From CAYGSN01 sp964352675 (lineage in GTDB: Bacteria > Pseudomonadota > Alphaproteobacteria > Micavibrionales > Micavibrionaceae), in contig CAYGSN010000001.1 in NCBI GenBank assembly GCA_964352675.1, positions 1-64,000 of the forward strand: DNA of 64,000 nt, given 5' to 3'. The position numbers were made by a program, and so were the translations under genes. Under the pieces are notes generated by a model that did no database searches, was not told where the DNA came from, and worked only from the letters and a program-made list of their open reading frames with translations. Below are positions 45,819-54,760 of the stretch, in pieces (the first letter of the stretch is position 1; each line of letters opens with the position of its first letter).

Positions 45819-47618
45819 ATGATCAATATAAAAATGCAACCCACCGAAGTTCAAAAACTCTCGCCGAAGATCACCGTGATTGGTGTTGGGGGCGCGGGCG
45901 GAAATGCCGTGAACAACATGATCTCTTCTAATCTGGAGGGGTGTGAGTTCCTAGTTTGTAATACGGATGCCCAGGCATTGGAGCATTCCTTGAGCGAGAA
46001 TAAGATTCAATTGGGCGCGAATGTGACAGGTGGCCTTGGTGCTGGCTCGAAGCCTGAGGTCGGTAAAGCGGCCGCGGAAGAATCTCTGGAAGAAGTCATG
46101 CAATATCTGGATGGTGCGAATATGGCCTTTGTGACGGCCGGTATGGGCGGAGGTACGGGGACTGGTGCGGCTCCTGTGATTGCCAAGGCATGCCGCGAGC
46201 GTGGAATTTTAACGGTTGGCGTTATAACCAAGCCGTTCCATTTTGAAGGGTCGCATCGCATGAAATCCGCCGAAGCGGGTATTGAAGAGATGCAGGATTA
46301 TGTCGATACGCTGATTGTTATTCCAAACCAGAATCTCTTCCGTGTGGCCAATGAGAAGACCACCTTTGCCGAAGGATTCAAGATGGCCGACAGTGTACTG
46401 CAATCCGGCGTGCGCGGAGTGACGGACCTAATGGTTCGACCGGGTCTGATTAATCTGGATTTTGCCGATATCCGTACTGCAATGCTGGAAATGGGCAAAG
46501 CCATGATGGGGACCGGCGAGGCCAGCGGCGATAAGCGCGCGATTGAGGCGGCCGAGGCGGCGATCAACAATCCGCTTCTGGATGATATTTCAATGAAAGG
46601 CGCGCATGGCGTTATTATCAATGTGACAGGCGGATACGACATGACCCTGTTCGAAGCCGATGAAGCCTGTAACCGCATTCGTGATGAAGTTGATCCGGAC
46701 GCCAATATCATCTTTGGGGCGACCTTCGATGATACGCTGGAAGGTGTTATGCGTGTGTCTATCGTGGCGACCGGGATTGAAAAAGAATCCGTGCAGCAGC
46801 GCCGCACGACATCTGGCGGTGTCAAGACGGATGCAACGTCACGAAATACGCTGGAGCGTGCGACGCCAAACACGGAATCTGCGCCTGGCCAGGCGCAGCC
46901 TTTGTCCAATGTACGACCAGGGAGTTATCCAACCTCTGCTTCGCAGAATGTGAAGGGTATTACGGCGCCCGCCCCCATTCAGGCTAGGGAGCAGGGGATT
47001 GCAGCAGAACCTGAGAGCGACTTGTTTGAGCAACAGCAATTTACCTCTTCGGAATCGGGTGAAGCGCAAGGCGGTTCAGGGGTGGGATTGCCTCAGAACA
47101 CCGCAATGCGCGGCACGCGGTATAAGGACTCCTTTATTCCGCCTCGGCCGATAGAGATTTCCAAGGATGAAATGGATGCTGTTAATTCAACGCAAACCGG
47201 CGCATTTCATACCCGGATGCAGAATACGCCCCAGCCTTCTGGCTCTTCCCCCGCCGCTTCAGATCAATATGAAGGCTCGGTTCAGAAAGCGCCAGGATTG
47301 CATCTTAATCCACCGCGTCAACCGGCTCAGCAGGCAGGTCCGGCCAAGCCGCGCACACCATCTTTGTTTGAGCGTATTACCGGCACGGTTCAGCAGACAA
47401 TCGATGGCTTCCGTGAAGAGCCGCAACCCCGCCGTCAGGAGCGCTTGGCGCCAAGCCCACAGGGTAGCAGCGGTCCGTCATATGCTCCGTCTCCTTCCGT
47501 GCCGCCACGTAAGGTCGCACAGGGCAGCCTGAATATTGATACTCCGGCAGCCGCCCCGCAGGGCAAGAATGAGGATGAGCTGGATATTCCGGCCTTCTTA
47601 AGGCGGCAAGCGAATTAA
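45819..47618 (+). CDS. ftsZ: Cell division GTPase FtsZ
   Basis: 599 residues. The GTPase domain (about 15-325) has the tubulin signature GGGTGTGAAP, IGVGGAGGNAVNNM and the T7 loop NLDFADIRTAM. The linker (about 330-585) is very long, disordered and rich in Pro, Gln, Ser and Gly, as in alphaproteobacterial FtsZ. The conserved C-terminal peptide DELDIPAFLRRQAN, which binds FtsA and other partners, is intact. It builds the division ring. A terminator follows. Confidence 0.98.
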   Translation: MINIKMQPTEVQKLSPKITVIGVGGAGGNAVNNMISSNLEGCEFLVCNTDAQALEHSLSENKIQLGANVTGGLGAGSKPEVGKAAAEESLEEVMQYLDGANMAFVTAGMGGGTGTGAAPVIAKACRERGILTVGVITKPFHFEGSHRMKSAEAGIEEMQDYVDTLIVIPNQNLFRVANEKTTFAEGFKMADSVLQSGVRGVTDLMVRPGLINLDFADIRTAMLEMGKAMMGTGEASGDKRAIEAAEAAINNPLLDDISMKGAHGVIINVTGGYDMTLFEADEACNRIRDEVDPDANIIFGATFDDTLEGVMRVSIVATGIEKESVQQRRTTSGGVKTDATSRNTLERATPNTESAPGQAQPLSNVRPGSYPTSASQNVKGITAPAPIQAREQGIAAEPESDLFEQQQFTSSESGEAQGGSGVGLPQNTAMRGTRYKDSFIPPRPIEISKDEMDAVNSTQTGAFHTRMQNTPQPSGSSPAASDQYEGSVQKAPGLHLNPPRQPAQQAGPAKPRTPSLFERITGTVQQTIDGFREEPQPRRQERLAPSPQGSSGPSYAPSPSVPPRKVAQGSLNIDTPAAAPQGKNEDELDIPAFLRRQAN

Positions 47619-47642
47619 TCTCCTTCATTGATGAAAGACCTA

Positions 47643-47668
47643 AAAGCCCCTGAGAAGGGGCTTTTTTT
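47643..47668 (+). terminator. Rho-independent terminator after ftsZ
   Basis: AAAGCCCC-TGAGAA-GGGGCTTT hairpin followed by a run of T, 24 bases after the ftsZ stop. It closes the dcw transcript; lpxC presumably has its own promoter in the AT-rich 140 bases that follow. Confidence 0.88.
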
Positions 47669-47809
47669 CGGGGGTTGCGGTTATATTTCAGGGAATTGTA
47701 ACACGGCGCAATAAAGCGTGATTTGCCGTTAAGGGGTTGGGTTTCCTATATTGTATTAAGATTATTGCAATAAAACTGATGTATAAAAAAGCAGAAGTAT
47801 AAAAAGCAT

Positions 47810-48736
47810 ATGCAAACAACACTTTCATCTTCCATCCGTCTTTCGGGCATCGGGCTGCACAGCGGCCGGATGATTAATCTGTGTCTCAAACCTGCTTCTG
47901 AGAATGCCGGAATTGTCTTCGTGCGCACGGATGTGGTGGATAAGAATAATGTTATTCCAGCTCTGTGGAATCACGTTGTGGATACACAACTCTGCACCGT
48001 GATCGGCAATGAGGACGGCGTGCGCGTGGGCACAATCGAACATTTGATGTCGGCTTTGCGCGGTTGCGGTGTTGATAACGCAGTTGTAGAGCTGGATGGC
48101 GAAGAAGTGCCGGTTATGGATGGCAGTGCCATGCCGTTTGTGGAGTTGATTGAGGATGCGGGGACACAGATTCAAAAGACGCCCCGCCGGGTTATTCGTA
48201 TTCTGAAGGAAATTTCTGTTGAGCAGGACGGCAAGCGCGTCAGTCTTAAGCCTGCAGAGGGTAGCGTGTTTTCAGGCGAGATTGAGTTCGATCATCCGCA
48301 GATCGGCCGCCAGAATTTTGAAACCAAGCTCGTAAATGGCAATTTCAAGCATGATATTGCCGATTCCCGTACATTTGGCTTCCTGCAGGAAGTAGAGTGG
48401 ATGCGCCAGAACGGCTTGGCCCGTGGCGGCTCGCTGGATAATGCCATCGTCCTGAATCAGGACGGTGTGATGAACCCGGAAGGGCTGCGTCATGAAAATG
48501 AATTTATACGCCACAAGCTTCTGGATGCGATTGGCGATCTCTATCTGGCAGGCGCACGTATTCAGGGCGCCTATGACGGAATTAAGGCAGGACACGCTAT
48601 TAACAATGCTGTTCTCCATGCTTTGTTTGCGGCTCCTGATGCCTGGGATATGATCGAGGTTTACGGTGACTGGAGTGAAACCGGCCAGCATCTGCATGTG
48701 TATGACGATTTTATGCATCTGAGCGTGCAGGCTTAA
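47810..48736 (+). CDS. lpxC: UDP-3-O-acyl-N-acetylglucosamine deacetylase
   Basis: 308 residues. Zinc and catalytic motifs: EHLMSAL (first histidine), HKLLDAIGDLYL (second histidine and aspartate), KAGHAINNAVLHAL (catalytic histidine). The N-terminus SIRLSGIGLHSG is canonical. It performs the first committed step of lipid A synthesis, so the organism makes LPS. The downstream gap to bamD is about 107 bases with no clear terminator. Confidence 0.97.
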   Translation: MQTTLSSSIRLSGIGLHSGRMINLCLKPASENAGIVFVRTDVVDKNNVIPALWNHVVDTQLCTVIGNEDGVRVGTIEHLMSALRGCGVDNAVVELDGEEVPVMDGSAMPFVELIEDAGTQIQKTPRRVIRILKEISVEQDGKRVSLKPAEGSVFSGEIEFDHPQIGRQNFETKLVNGNFKHDIADSRTFGFLQEVEWMRQNGLARGGSLDNAIVLNQDGVMNPEGLRHENEFIRHKLLDAIGDLYLAGARIQGAYDGIKAGHAINNAVLHALFAAPDAWDMIEVYGDWSETGQHLHVYDDFMHLSVQA

Positions 48737-48843
48737 CAGAAAATCCCCATTTTCCAAGGGCCGGAATAGGCTTATCTCTTTATTTTCAACCCAAAGCGGT
48801 TTAGAAGATATAGAAGCGTTTTACTGCTTTTTGGAGATTTTGC

Positions 48844-49671
48844 ATGTTTTCCCATCGTCTGGCTTTTTTGTTTCTTTGTGCCCTTTTACCCGTAATTTTG
48901 ACGGGCTGTGCGTCTGACGGGGAGGAAGATGCCCAGGTTGAGGAGCCGGTAGAGATTTTGTACAACAAAGCCGCCGATGCGCTGGATGAAGAAAATTTCC
49001 GCGATGCGACTAAGTATTTTGAAGAGGTCGAGCGCCAGCACCCGTATTCACAATGGGCGACCAAGGCGCAATTGATGGCCGCCTATGCCTATTACCTCTC
49101 GCAGCGCTATGATGAGGCGGTTTTGGCTCTGGACCGCTTTATTGAGCTTCACCCCGGCAACAAGGATGTCGATTACGCGCACTATCTCAAAGCGCTTAGT
49201 TTTTACGAGCAGATTTCGGATGTGCGCCGCGACCAGCAAATGACAGAATTGGCCATGGATGCTTTTGATACGCTGATCCGTCGCTTCCCGGACAGTAAAT
49301 ATACGCGCGATGCCACGCTCAAGCGCGACCTGACTCTGGACCATTTGGCCGGAAAAGAGATGGAAATCGGCCGGTATTACCTCGCCCGCGGTCATGTGAA
49401 TTCTGCTATTAACCGTTTTCGCGCGGTGGTGAAGGAATACCAAACGACCACCCATGTCGCCGAGGCTCTGCATCGGCTGGTGGAGGCATATTTGACCCTG
49501 GGCCTCAAAGAGGAGGCATATCGCATTGCGGCTGTTCTGGGGCATAATTACCCGGGCAGCAAATGGTATGAGCGCAGCTACGAATTGCTGGATGAGCAGG
49601 CGCGCCAGAGGATCCTGGAGGATCGCGGATTTGTGGACCGGACAATAGACTCTATTTTTAAACCGGACTAA
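48844..49671 (+). CDS. bamD: Outer-membrane assembly lipoprotein BamD
   Basis: 275 residues. Signal peptide with lipobox LTGC (cysteine near 22), then an acidic stretch and five TPR-like repeats (YNKAADALDEENFRDATKYFEEVERQHP and following), including the RFPDSKYTRDA segment shared by BamD/YfiO proteins. It is the essential lipoprotein partner of BamA in beta-barrel insertion. In alphaproteobacteria it commonly precedes recN, as here. Confidence 0.95.
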   Translation: MFSHRLAFLFLCALLPVILTGCASDGEEDAQVEEPVEILYNKAADALDEENFRDATKYFEEVERQHPYSQWATKAQLMAAYAYYLSQRYDEAVLALDRFIELHPGNKDVDYAHYLKALSFYEQISDVRRDQQMTELAMDAFDTLIRRFPDSKYTRDATLKRDLTLDHLAGKEMEIGRYYLARGHVNSAINRFRAVVKEYQTTTHVAEALHRLVEAYLTLGLKEEAYRIAAVLGHNYPGSKWYERSYELLDEQARQRILEDRGFVDRTIDSIFKPD

Positions 49672-49686
49672 AGGCGGGTATCCGTC

Positions 49687-51342
49687 ATGTTGAGTAACCT
49701 GAGAATAGAAAATGTGGTGTTGATCGAGCGCCTGTCGATCGCGTTCCAGAATGGGCTGTGCGCCCTGACCGGAGAGACGGGGGCGGGCAAATCCATCTTG
49801 CTTGATTCGCTGGGGCTGGCGCTGGGCGCACGCGGTGACAGTGCGCTGGTGCGGCGCGGGGCAGAACAGGCGCAGGTGATGGCGGTCTTCGATGTTCAGC
49901 CAAATCATCCCGCTTACAAAATATTACAAGGCGCAGATTTAGAGGTAAGCGAGGGGCTTATCCTGCGCCGTTCTTTAAGCGCTGATGGCCGCTCCAAAGC
50001 CTATATCAATGACCAGCCCGTAAGCATTGGTTTGCTCCGCGAGGTTGGTGATGCGCTGGTGGAAATTCACGGCCAGTTCGAAACGCAGGGCCTCCTCAAT
50101 ACCGCCATGCACCGCCTGATGCTGGATGAATATGCCGGGGTTGATGAAGCCCCCGCAAAGGCGTGGTCGCAATGGAGGCTGGCGGAAGAGGCGCTTTCAT
50201 CACTCAGAGAAGACGCGGAAAAGGCGCGCACGCAGGAAGAGTATTTACGCGGCTCGATCGAGGATCTGGACGGGCTCGGCCCGCAGGCAGGTGAAGAGGC
50301 CGAGTTGGCGTCCTTGCGTGAACGCCTTATGAGCCGGGAGCAGGTTCTGAGCGCGCTTGATGCGGCTTATCAGGCGCTAAATGGCGAGGATGATCCGGTG
50401 CGCGCGGCCTGGGGCGCGGTTGATAAGGTTGCCGGAAAGCTGGGCACGGCGGGGGAGGCGATTACCGGCCCGTTACAGCGCGCGACCGAGGAAATGGCCG
50501 AGGCAATCGCCGCGATCGAAACCGTTTCGAGTGATTTTCAGGATACGGAACATTCCCTTGAAACCATTGACGAGCGGCTGTTTGCCCTGCGCGCGCAGGC
50601 GCGCAAGCATGGGTGCAGCGTTGATGAGCTGCCCGCGCTGCGCGATGAGCTGGCCGCCAAGCTCAACATGATCGAACATGCCGATGATGTGCTGGCGGCA
50701 AAAATCAAAGAGGTGGAACGCGCCCGCACCGCCTATATCGCGGCGGCGGAAGCCGCGCGGGACAAACGCATCAAAGCCGGGGCGAAGCTGGACAAGCTCG
50801 TGGCGGCGGAATTAAAACCGCTCAAGCTCGATAAGGCGCGCTTTGTGACGGGCGTCGAGCCTTTGGAAGAATCTGAATGGGGGCCGGGCGGCATGGACCG
50901 CGTACGATTTTTGGTGGCGACCAATCCGGGGGCGGAGCCGGGGCCGCTGAACAAGATTGCCTCGGGCGGGGAAATGGCGCGCTTTATGCTGGCGCTCAAG
51001 GTTGTAATGGCCGAGGTCGGGGCGGCCGCCACGCTGATTTTTGATGAGGTGGATACGGGGATTGGCGGCTCGACCGCCGATGCGGTGGGGGAGCGTCTGG
51101 CACGGCTGGCGCAGGCCAAACAGGTGCTGGTGGTCACGCACGCGCCGCAGGTCGCGGCCCGCGCCGCGCATCATTACATCGTGCGCAAGGACGGGGCGAA
51201 GGATCTGAAAACCAGCATTCTGGCGCTCGATAGTGCACAGGAAAGGCGCGAGGAAATCGCCCGCATGCTGGCCGGCGCCTCAATCACCGACGAGGCTCGC
51301 GCCGCGGCAGATAAGTTGTTGGAGACGGGGCGGGCGGCATGA
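49687..51342 (+). CDS. recN: DNA repair protein RecN
   Basis: 551 residues, SMC-like. Walker A GETGAGKSILLDSLGLALG (about 31-49), central coiled coils, signature region KIASGGEMARFMLALK and Walker B LIFDEVDTGIGG, then THAPQVAARA. It acts in double-strand break repair. The stop overlaps the ligA start by four bases. Confidence 0.96.
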   Translation: MLSNLRIENVVLIERLSIAFQNGLCALTGETGAGKSILLDSLGLALGARGDSALVRRGAEQAQVMAVFDVQPNHPAYKILQGADLEVSEGLILRRSLSADGRSKAYINDQPVSIGLLREVGDALVEIHGQFETQGLLNTAMHRLMLDEYAGVDEAPAKAWSQWRLAEEALSSLREDAEKARTQEEYLRGSIEDLDGLGPQAGEEAELASLRERLMSREQVLSALDAAYQALNGEDDPVRAAWGAVDKVAGKLGTAGEAITGPLQRATEEMAEAIAAIETVSSDFQDTEHSLETIDERLFALRAQARKHGCSVDELPALRDELAAKLNMIEHADDVLAAKIKEVERARTAYIAAAEAARDKRIKAGAKLDKLVAAELKPLKLDKARFVTGVEPLEESEWGPGGMDRVRFLVATNPGAEPGPLNKIASGGEMARFMLALKVVMAEVGAAATLIFDEVDTGIGGSTADAVGERLARLAQAKQVLVVTHAPQVAARAAHHYIVRKDGAKDLKTSILALDSAQERREEIARMLAGASITDEARAAADKLLETGRAA

Positions 51343-53417
51343 GCATGTCTCTCTTCGATCTGAAAAAACTCGATGTCAAAGTCCGCCATGCGGAGCTGGT
51401 GCGCGATATACGCGCGGCGGATAAGGCTTATTACCAGCAGGACGCGCCGCATATCTCCGATGCGGATTACGATAAATTGCGCGCGGAGCTGGAGGCGATT
51501 GAGGCGGCGCATCCGGAGCTGGTCACGCCCGACAGCCCGACCCAGACGGTGGGCGCCGCGCCGTCATCCGGCTTTAAAAAGGTTAAGCATGCGGTGCCGA
51601 TGCTCTCGCTGTCGAATGTGTTTACTGAAGACGATGTCGAAGATTTCTATGCCCGCATCCGGCGTTTTCTTGGTCTGGCTGAGGATGAGCCGGTCGAGCT
51701 TCTGGCTGAGCCGAAGATTGACGGCTTGTCTTGCACGCTGCGTTATGAGGGTGGCAAGCTGGTGCAGGCCGCCACGCGCGGCGATGGCGCGGAAGGTGAG
51801 GATATCACCGCCAATGTGATGACGATTGCCGATGTGCCGAAGAACTTGCCCGCCGGTGCGCCGGAGATCGTCGAGGTGCGCGGCGAGATCTATATGCGCC
51901 GCAGTGATTTTGAAAAGCTGAACAAGGAGCAGGAAGAGGCGGGCGGCAAAGTTTTCGCCAACCCGCGCAATGCGGCGGCCGGCTCCGTACGCCAGCTTGA
52001 TAGCACCATTACAGCGCAGCGCCCGCTGCATTTATTTGCGTATGGGGTTTCTGATCCAGGTGCCCTCAACCTTCTCACCCCCAAACAGAATGCCCCTACA
52101 CCCCCTTTTCAATTTTACATAATTCAAGAATTGAGGCAATGGGGGTTCGCCGTGGCAGAGGAGGCGCGGGTGGTGACGGGCGTGGCGGAGATCATGGCGA
52201 ATTACGAAGCCCTGCTGGAGAAACGCCCGCATCTGGATTACGAGATTGATGGTGTAGTCTATAAGGTCAACCGGCTGGACTGGCAGGAGCGGTTAGGGTT
52301 TGTCTCCCGCGCGCCGCGTTGGGCCACGGCGCATAAATTCCCGGCGGAGCAGGCCGTGACCATTGTAAACGGCATCGACATCCAGGTTGGCCGCACCGGC
52401 GCGCTCACGCCCGTTGCGCGGCTGGAACCGATCAGCGTCGGTGGCGTGGTGGTGTCCAATGCGACGCTGCATAACAAGGATGAGATCGAGCGCAAGGGCG
52501 TGAAGATCGGCGATACGGTCGTGATCCAGCGCGCCGGCGATGTAATCCCGCAGGTGGTCAAAGTGCTGGAGGAAAAACGCACCGGGGCGGAGCAGGATTT
52601 TGAATTCCCCGATACCTGCCCGGCTTGCGGCTCTGCGGCGATCCGCGAGGGTGATGATGTGGTCACGCGCTGCACCGGCGGGTTGATCTGCCCGGCGCAG
52701 GCGGTGGAGCGGCTGAAACATTTCGTCTCCCGCCTGGCCTTTGATATTGAGGGGCTGGGCAGCAAGATCATTGAGCAGTTCTACGAAGAGGCCCTCATCA
52801 AAAGCCCGGCGGATATTTTCAGACTGGCCGAGCGAAATAAAACGCTGGAGGTGCCGATCCGCGAACGTGAAGGCTGGGGCGAACTGTCAGAGAAGAATTT
52901 ATTCGCCGCGATAGATGCGCGCCGGACCATTGCGTTCAACCGTTTTATCTATGCCCTTGGTATCCGCCAGGTCGGTGAGGCGACGGCGAAAAGGCTGGCC
53001 GGGGTTTATGGCGATCTGGCGCATCTGAAACAGGCTGAACGTGATGATCTGCTGGCGATCGAGGATATCGGCCCGGCGGTGGCGGATGATATTCTGGGCT
53101 TTTTCGCCGAGCCGCATAATCAGGAGGTGTTGGCCGGGCTGGAGGCCCAGCTCGACATCCAGCCCTATGAAATGCCGCAAATCGGCGATAGTCCGGTCGC
53201 TGGAAAGACCGTGGTCTTCACCGGCACGCTGGAGAAGATGAGCAGGCAAGAGGCAAAAGCCAAAGCCGAAACACTGGGTGCGAAAGTTTCCGGCTCTGTG
53301 TCCAAGAAAACCGATTACGTGATTGCGGGCGCAGATGCAGGCTCCAAGCTTAAAAAAGCGCAGGAGCTGGGTGTTGAGGTTTTAAGCGAGGAAGATTGGC
53401 TGGCGCTGATTGCCTAA
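51339..53417 (+). CDS. ligA: NAD-dependent DNA ligase LigA
   Basis: 692 residues. Adenylation domain with AEPKIDGLSCTLRYE (active lysine), NPRNAAAGSVRQLD and VDG-type core; OB fold; four-cysteine zinc finger (CPACG ... CTGGLICPAQ); helix-hairpin-helix region; C-terminal BRCT domain (about 610-690). It seals nicks using NAD. Around residues 234-255 there is a segment (LNLLTPKQNAPTPPFQFYIIQ) longer than usual for alphaproteobacterial LigA that contains repeat copy D. An alternative start at 51345 is in frame. Confidence 0.97.
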   Translation: MSMSLFDLKKLDVKVRHAELVRDIRAADKAYYQQDAPHISDADYDKLRAELEAIEAAHPELVTPDSPTQTVGAAPSSGFKKVKHAVPMLSLSNVFTEDDVEDFYARIRRFLGLAEDEPVELLAEPKIDGLSCTLRYEGGKLVQAATRGDGAEGEDITANVMTIADVPKNLPAGAPEIVEVRGEIYMRRSDFEKLNKEQEEAGGKVFANPRNAAAGSVRQLDSTITAQRPLHLFAYGVSDPGALNLLTPKQNAPTPPFQFYIIQELRQWGFAVAEEARVVTGVAEIMANYEALLEKRPHLDYEIDGVVYKVNRLDWQERLGFVSRAPRWATAHKFPAEQAVTIVNGIDIQVGRTGALTPVARLEPISVGGVVVSNATLHNKDEIERKGVKIGDTVVIQRAGDVIPQVVKVLEEKRTGAEQDFEFPDTCPACGSAAIREGDDVVTRCTGGLICPAQAVERLKHFVSRLAFDIEGLGSKIIEQFYEEALIKSPADIFRLAERNKTLEVPIREREGWGELSEKNLFAAIDARRTIAFNRFIYALGIRQVGEATAKRLAGVYGDLAHLKQAERDDLLAIEDIGPAVADDILGFFAEPHNQEVLAGLEAQLDIQPYEMPQIGDSPVAGKTVVFTGTLEKMSRQEAKAKAETLGAKVSGSVSKKTDYVIAGADAGSKLKKAQELGVEVLSEEDWLALIA
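52101..52124 (-). repeat. Short interspersed motif, copy D (inside ligA)
   Basis: On the minus strand AATTATGTAAAATT, then GAAAA and GGGGG. It matches copy C in murD (34177-34197) and lies in a stretch of ligA that looks like an in-frame insertion compared with relatives known to me. Confidence 0.45.
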
Positions 53418-53647
53418 ACAGCGGCGCTTTGATCGCGCAGATCGCTCAGCCGGTCCATAATTTTGGCAATTTCCGGCGGATAATCCCGGCGCTCTACAAA
53501 CTCACCGCCGCCCGTGTTGCGGGTCATTGCGATTTCTAAGGCTTTGGTCAGCATTTCTGCAACCTTTACATCTTTTTGCTCTACCGCTAGTTCAAGGGCG
53601 GATACGATACGATCGCTCAGGCGGATACTATCTCTGCTTTCTGTCAT
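53414..53647 (-). CDS. Small protein of unknown function
   Basis: 77 residues, soluble and mostly helical: SIRLSDRIVSALELAVEQKDVKVAEMLTKALEIAMTR, then a glycine turn and PPEIAKIMDRLSDLRDQ. GAGGA lies upstream of the ATG. Its stop overlaps that of the convergent ligA. I know of similar short proteins in alphaproteobacteria but no function. Confidence 0.65.
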   Translation of the reverse strand: MTESRDSIRLSDRIVSALELAVEQKDVKVAEMLTKALEIAMTRNTGGGEFVERRDYPPEIAKIMDRLSDLRDQSAAV

Positions 53648-53659
53648 TGTGTCCTCATT

Positions 53660-54697
53660 TTATGATGTTGCTGGCTGACATCCCACAGCATGCCTTGTTT
53701 CTCCATAAGGTTCAAGAGATACATCAGCGCGTATGCCGGGATTGCGGATATGCTCAAAAACAGCTGTCATTAATACACTCCTGGTTTCATCTCTCTCCAT
53801 AAAAAGTTCGTGTTTTGCCCGGGGAAATTCCAGCAATGTGCAGTGGGGGATATGCCCGGCGGCCTTCCTTATGGTGCTGTTGCTGACCAGTGAGTCCTGC
53901 CCGGCCAGTGCAATCACGCACGGAGTTTTGATGTGGGCTAAAGTCTCCGGTTTTTGTAATTGAAGGCAGAATTTATGTGCATGATGCAACCAGCCGGGGG
54001 TAAAATGACCCACTTTCAGGGTGGGATCGGCCTTCACCCATGCCCTGTGTAAAGTTCCACGTAGGGGATCACCGGCAAAAATATTTTTTCCTATGATTGA
54101 ATCCGGGTGCGGGCGTACTCCATAGGGAAATTTATGCGTTCCCATGAGGGCGTTCAGAGCAAAGGTCAGCATGAAAGACGACATTTTTGGCAGCATGTTC
54201 AGGGGAATAATGCCGATCATGGGCGCTGTAAAAGCGGCAGATTCAAACATATCCGGATGTTGCGCAAGATAGTGCAATCCTATATTCCCTCCCATGGAAT
54301 GCGCCAGCATGGAAAGAGGCGCGCCGGTTCGCTCTGACAAGGGTGCGGCAACCTCACAGACGAGCTGGTGCAGGTCATCTACATTGCTCTGGAACCCGTC
54401 GGAGTGAATTTTGTGAGGATTGCTCAGCGGCCGGTCGGATTTTCCATGCCCCATCCAGTCCAGCACAATAAAGCCTAGATTTTGGCTCAGGCAGTCGCGC
54501 GCCGTTTCAAAGTATTTTTCTGCAAATTCGGTAAGACCGTGAAGGCAGATCACGATTTTCTCCGGCGTACCGTTTTCCGGCAATACCATGCCATAGCGTA
54601 ATGACCGGCCATTGGGTGTTTTCAGGGCTTCCCACCTCCAGTTGGGAGGCTGCAAAAACCGCTTTTCCACGTCTGGAATGTTTTTTAGTACCGTCAT
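53660..54697 (-). CDS. Alpha/beta hydrolase, lysophospholipase/monoacylglycerol lipase-like
   Basis: 345 residues. CLHGLTEFAEKYFETA (oxyanion region), VLDWMGHGKSDRPLSNP, nucleophile AHSMGG (serine about 134), acid in AGQDSLVSN and histidine in RAKHELFMERDE. The pattern matches the PldB/monoglyceride lipase group. No signal peptide. I chose the ATG at 54697 (MTVLKNIPDV); an upstream ATG at 54748 would add residues across a perfect inverted repeat. It is a tandem paralogue of the next gene. Confidence 0.85.
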   Translation of the reverse strand: MTVLKNIPDVEKRFLQPPNWRWEALKTPNGRSLRYGMVLPENGTPEKIVICLHGLTEFAEKYFETARDCLSQNLGFIVLDWMGHGKSDRPLSNPHKIHSDGFQSNVDDLHQLVCEVAAPLSERTGAPLSMLAHSMGGNIGLHYLAQHPDMFESAAFTAPMIGIIPLNMLPKMSSFMLTFALNALMGTHKFPYGVRPHPDSIIGKNIFAGDPLRGTLHRAWVKADPTLKVGHFTPGWLHHAHKFCLQLQKPETLAHIKTPCVIALAGQDSLVSNSTIRKAAGHIPHCTLLEFPRAKHELFMERDETRSVLMTAVFEHIRNPGIRADVSLEPYGETRHAVGCQPATS

Positions 54698-54710
54698 GGT
54701 GCTCTCTTTA

Positions 54711-54738
54711 AGGGTGTTACTTATACATATAACACCCT
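54711..54738. repeat. Perfect inverted repeat between the paralogous hydrolases
   Basis: AGGGTGTTA (54711-54719) and TAACACCCT (54730-54738) flank a ten-base loop. It sits 14 bases upstream of the start codon at 54697, on the minus strand, and 23 bases after the stop of the upstream hydrolase. It could be an operator or an RNA hairpin that affects the downstream gene; no T run follows, so a terminator is less likely. Confidence 0.6.
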
Positions 54739-54760
54739 GTAAGCGCAATTATTTCGTGAT

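Noticed and set aside
52259..52771. 170-codon minus-strand frame inside ligA
   Set aside because: Covers conserved ligase domains on the other strand; no independent support.
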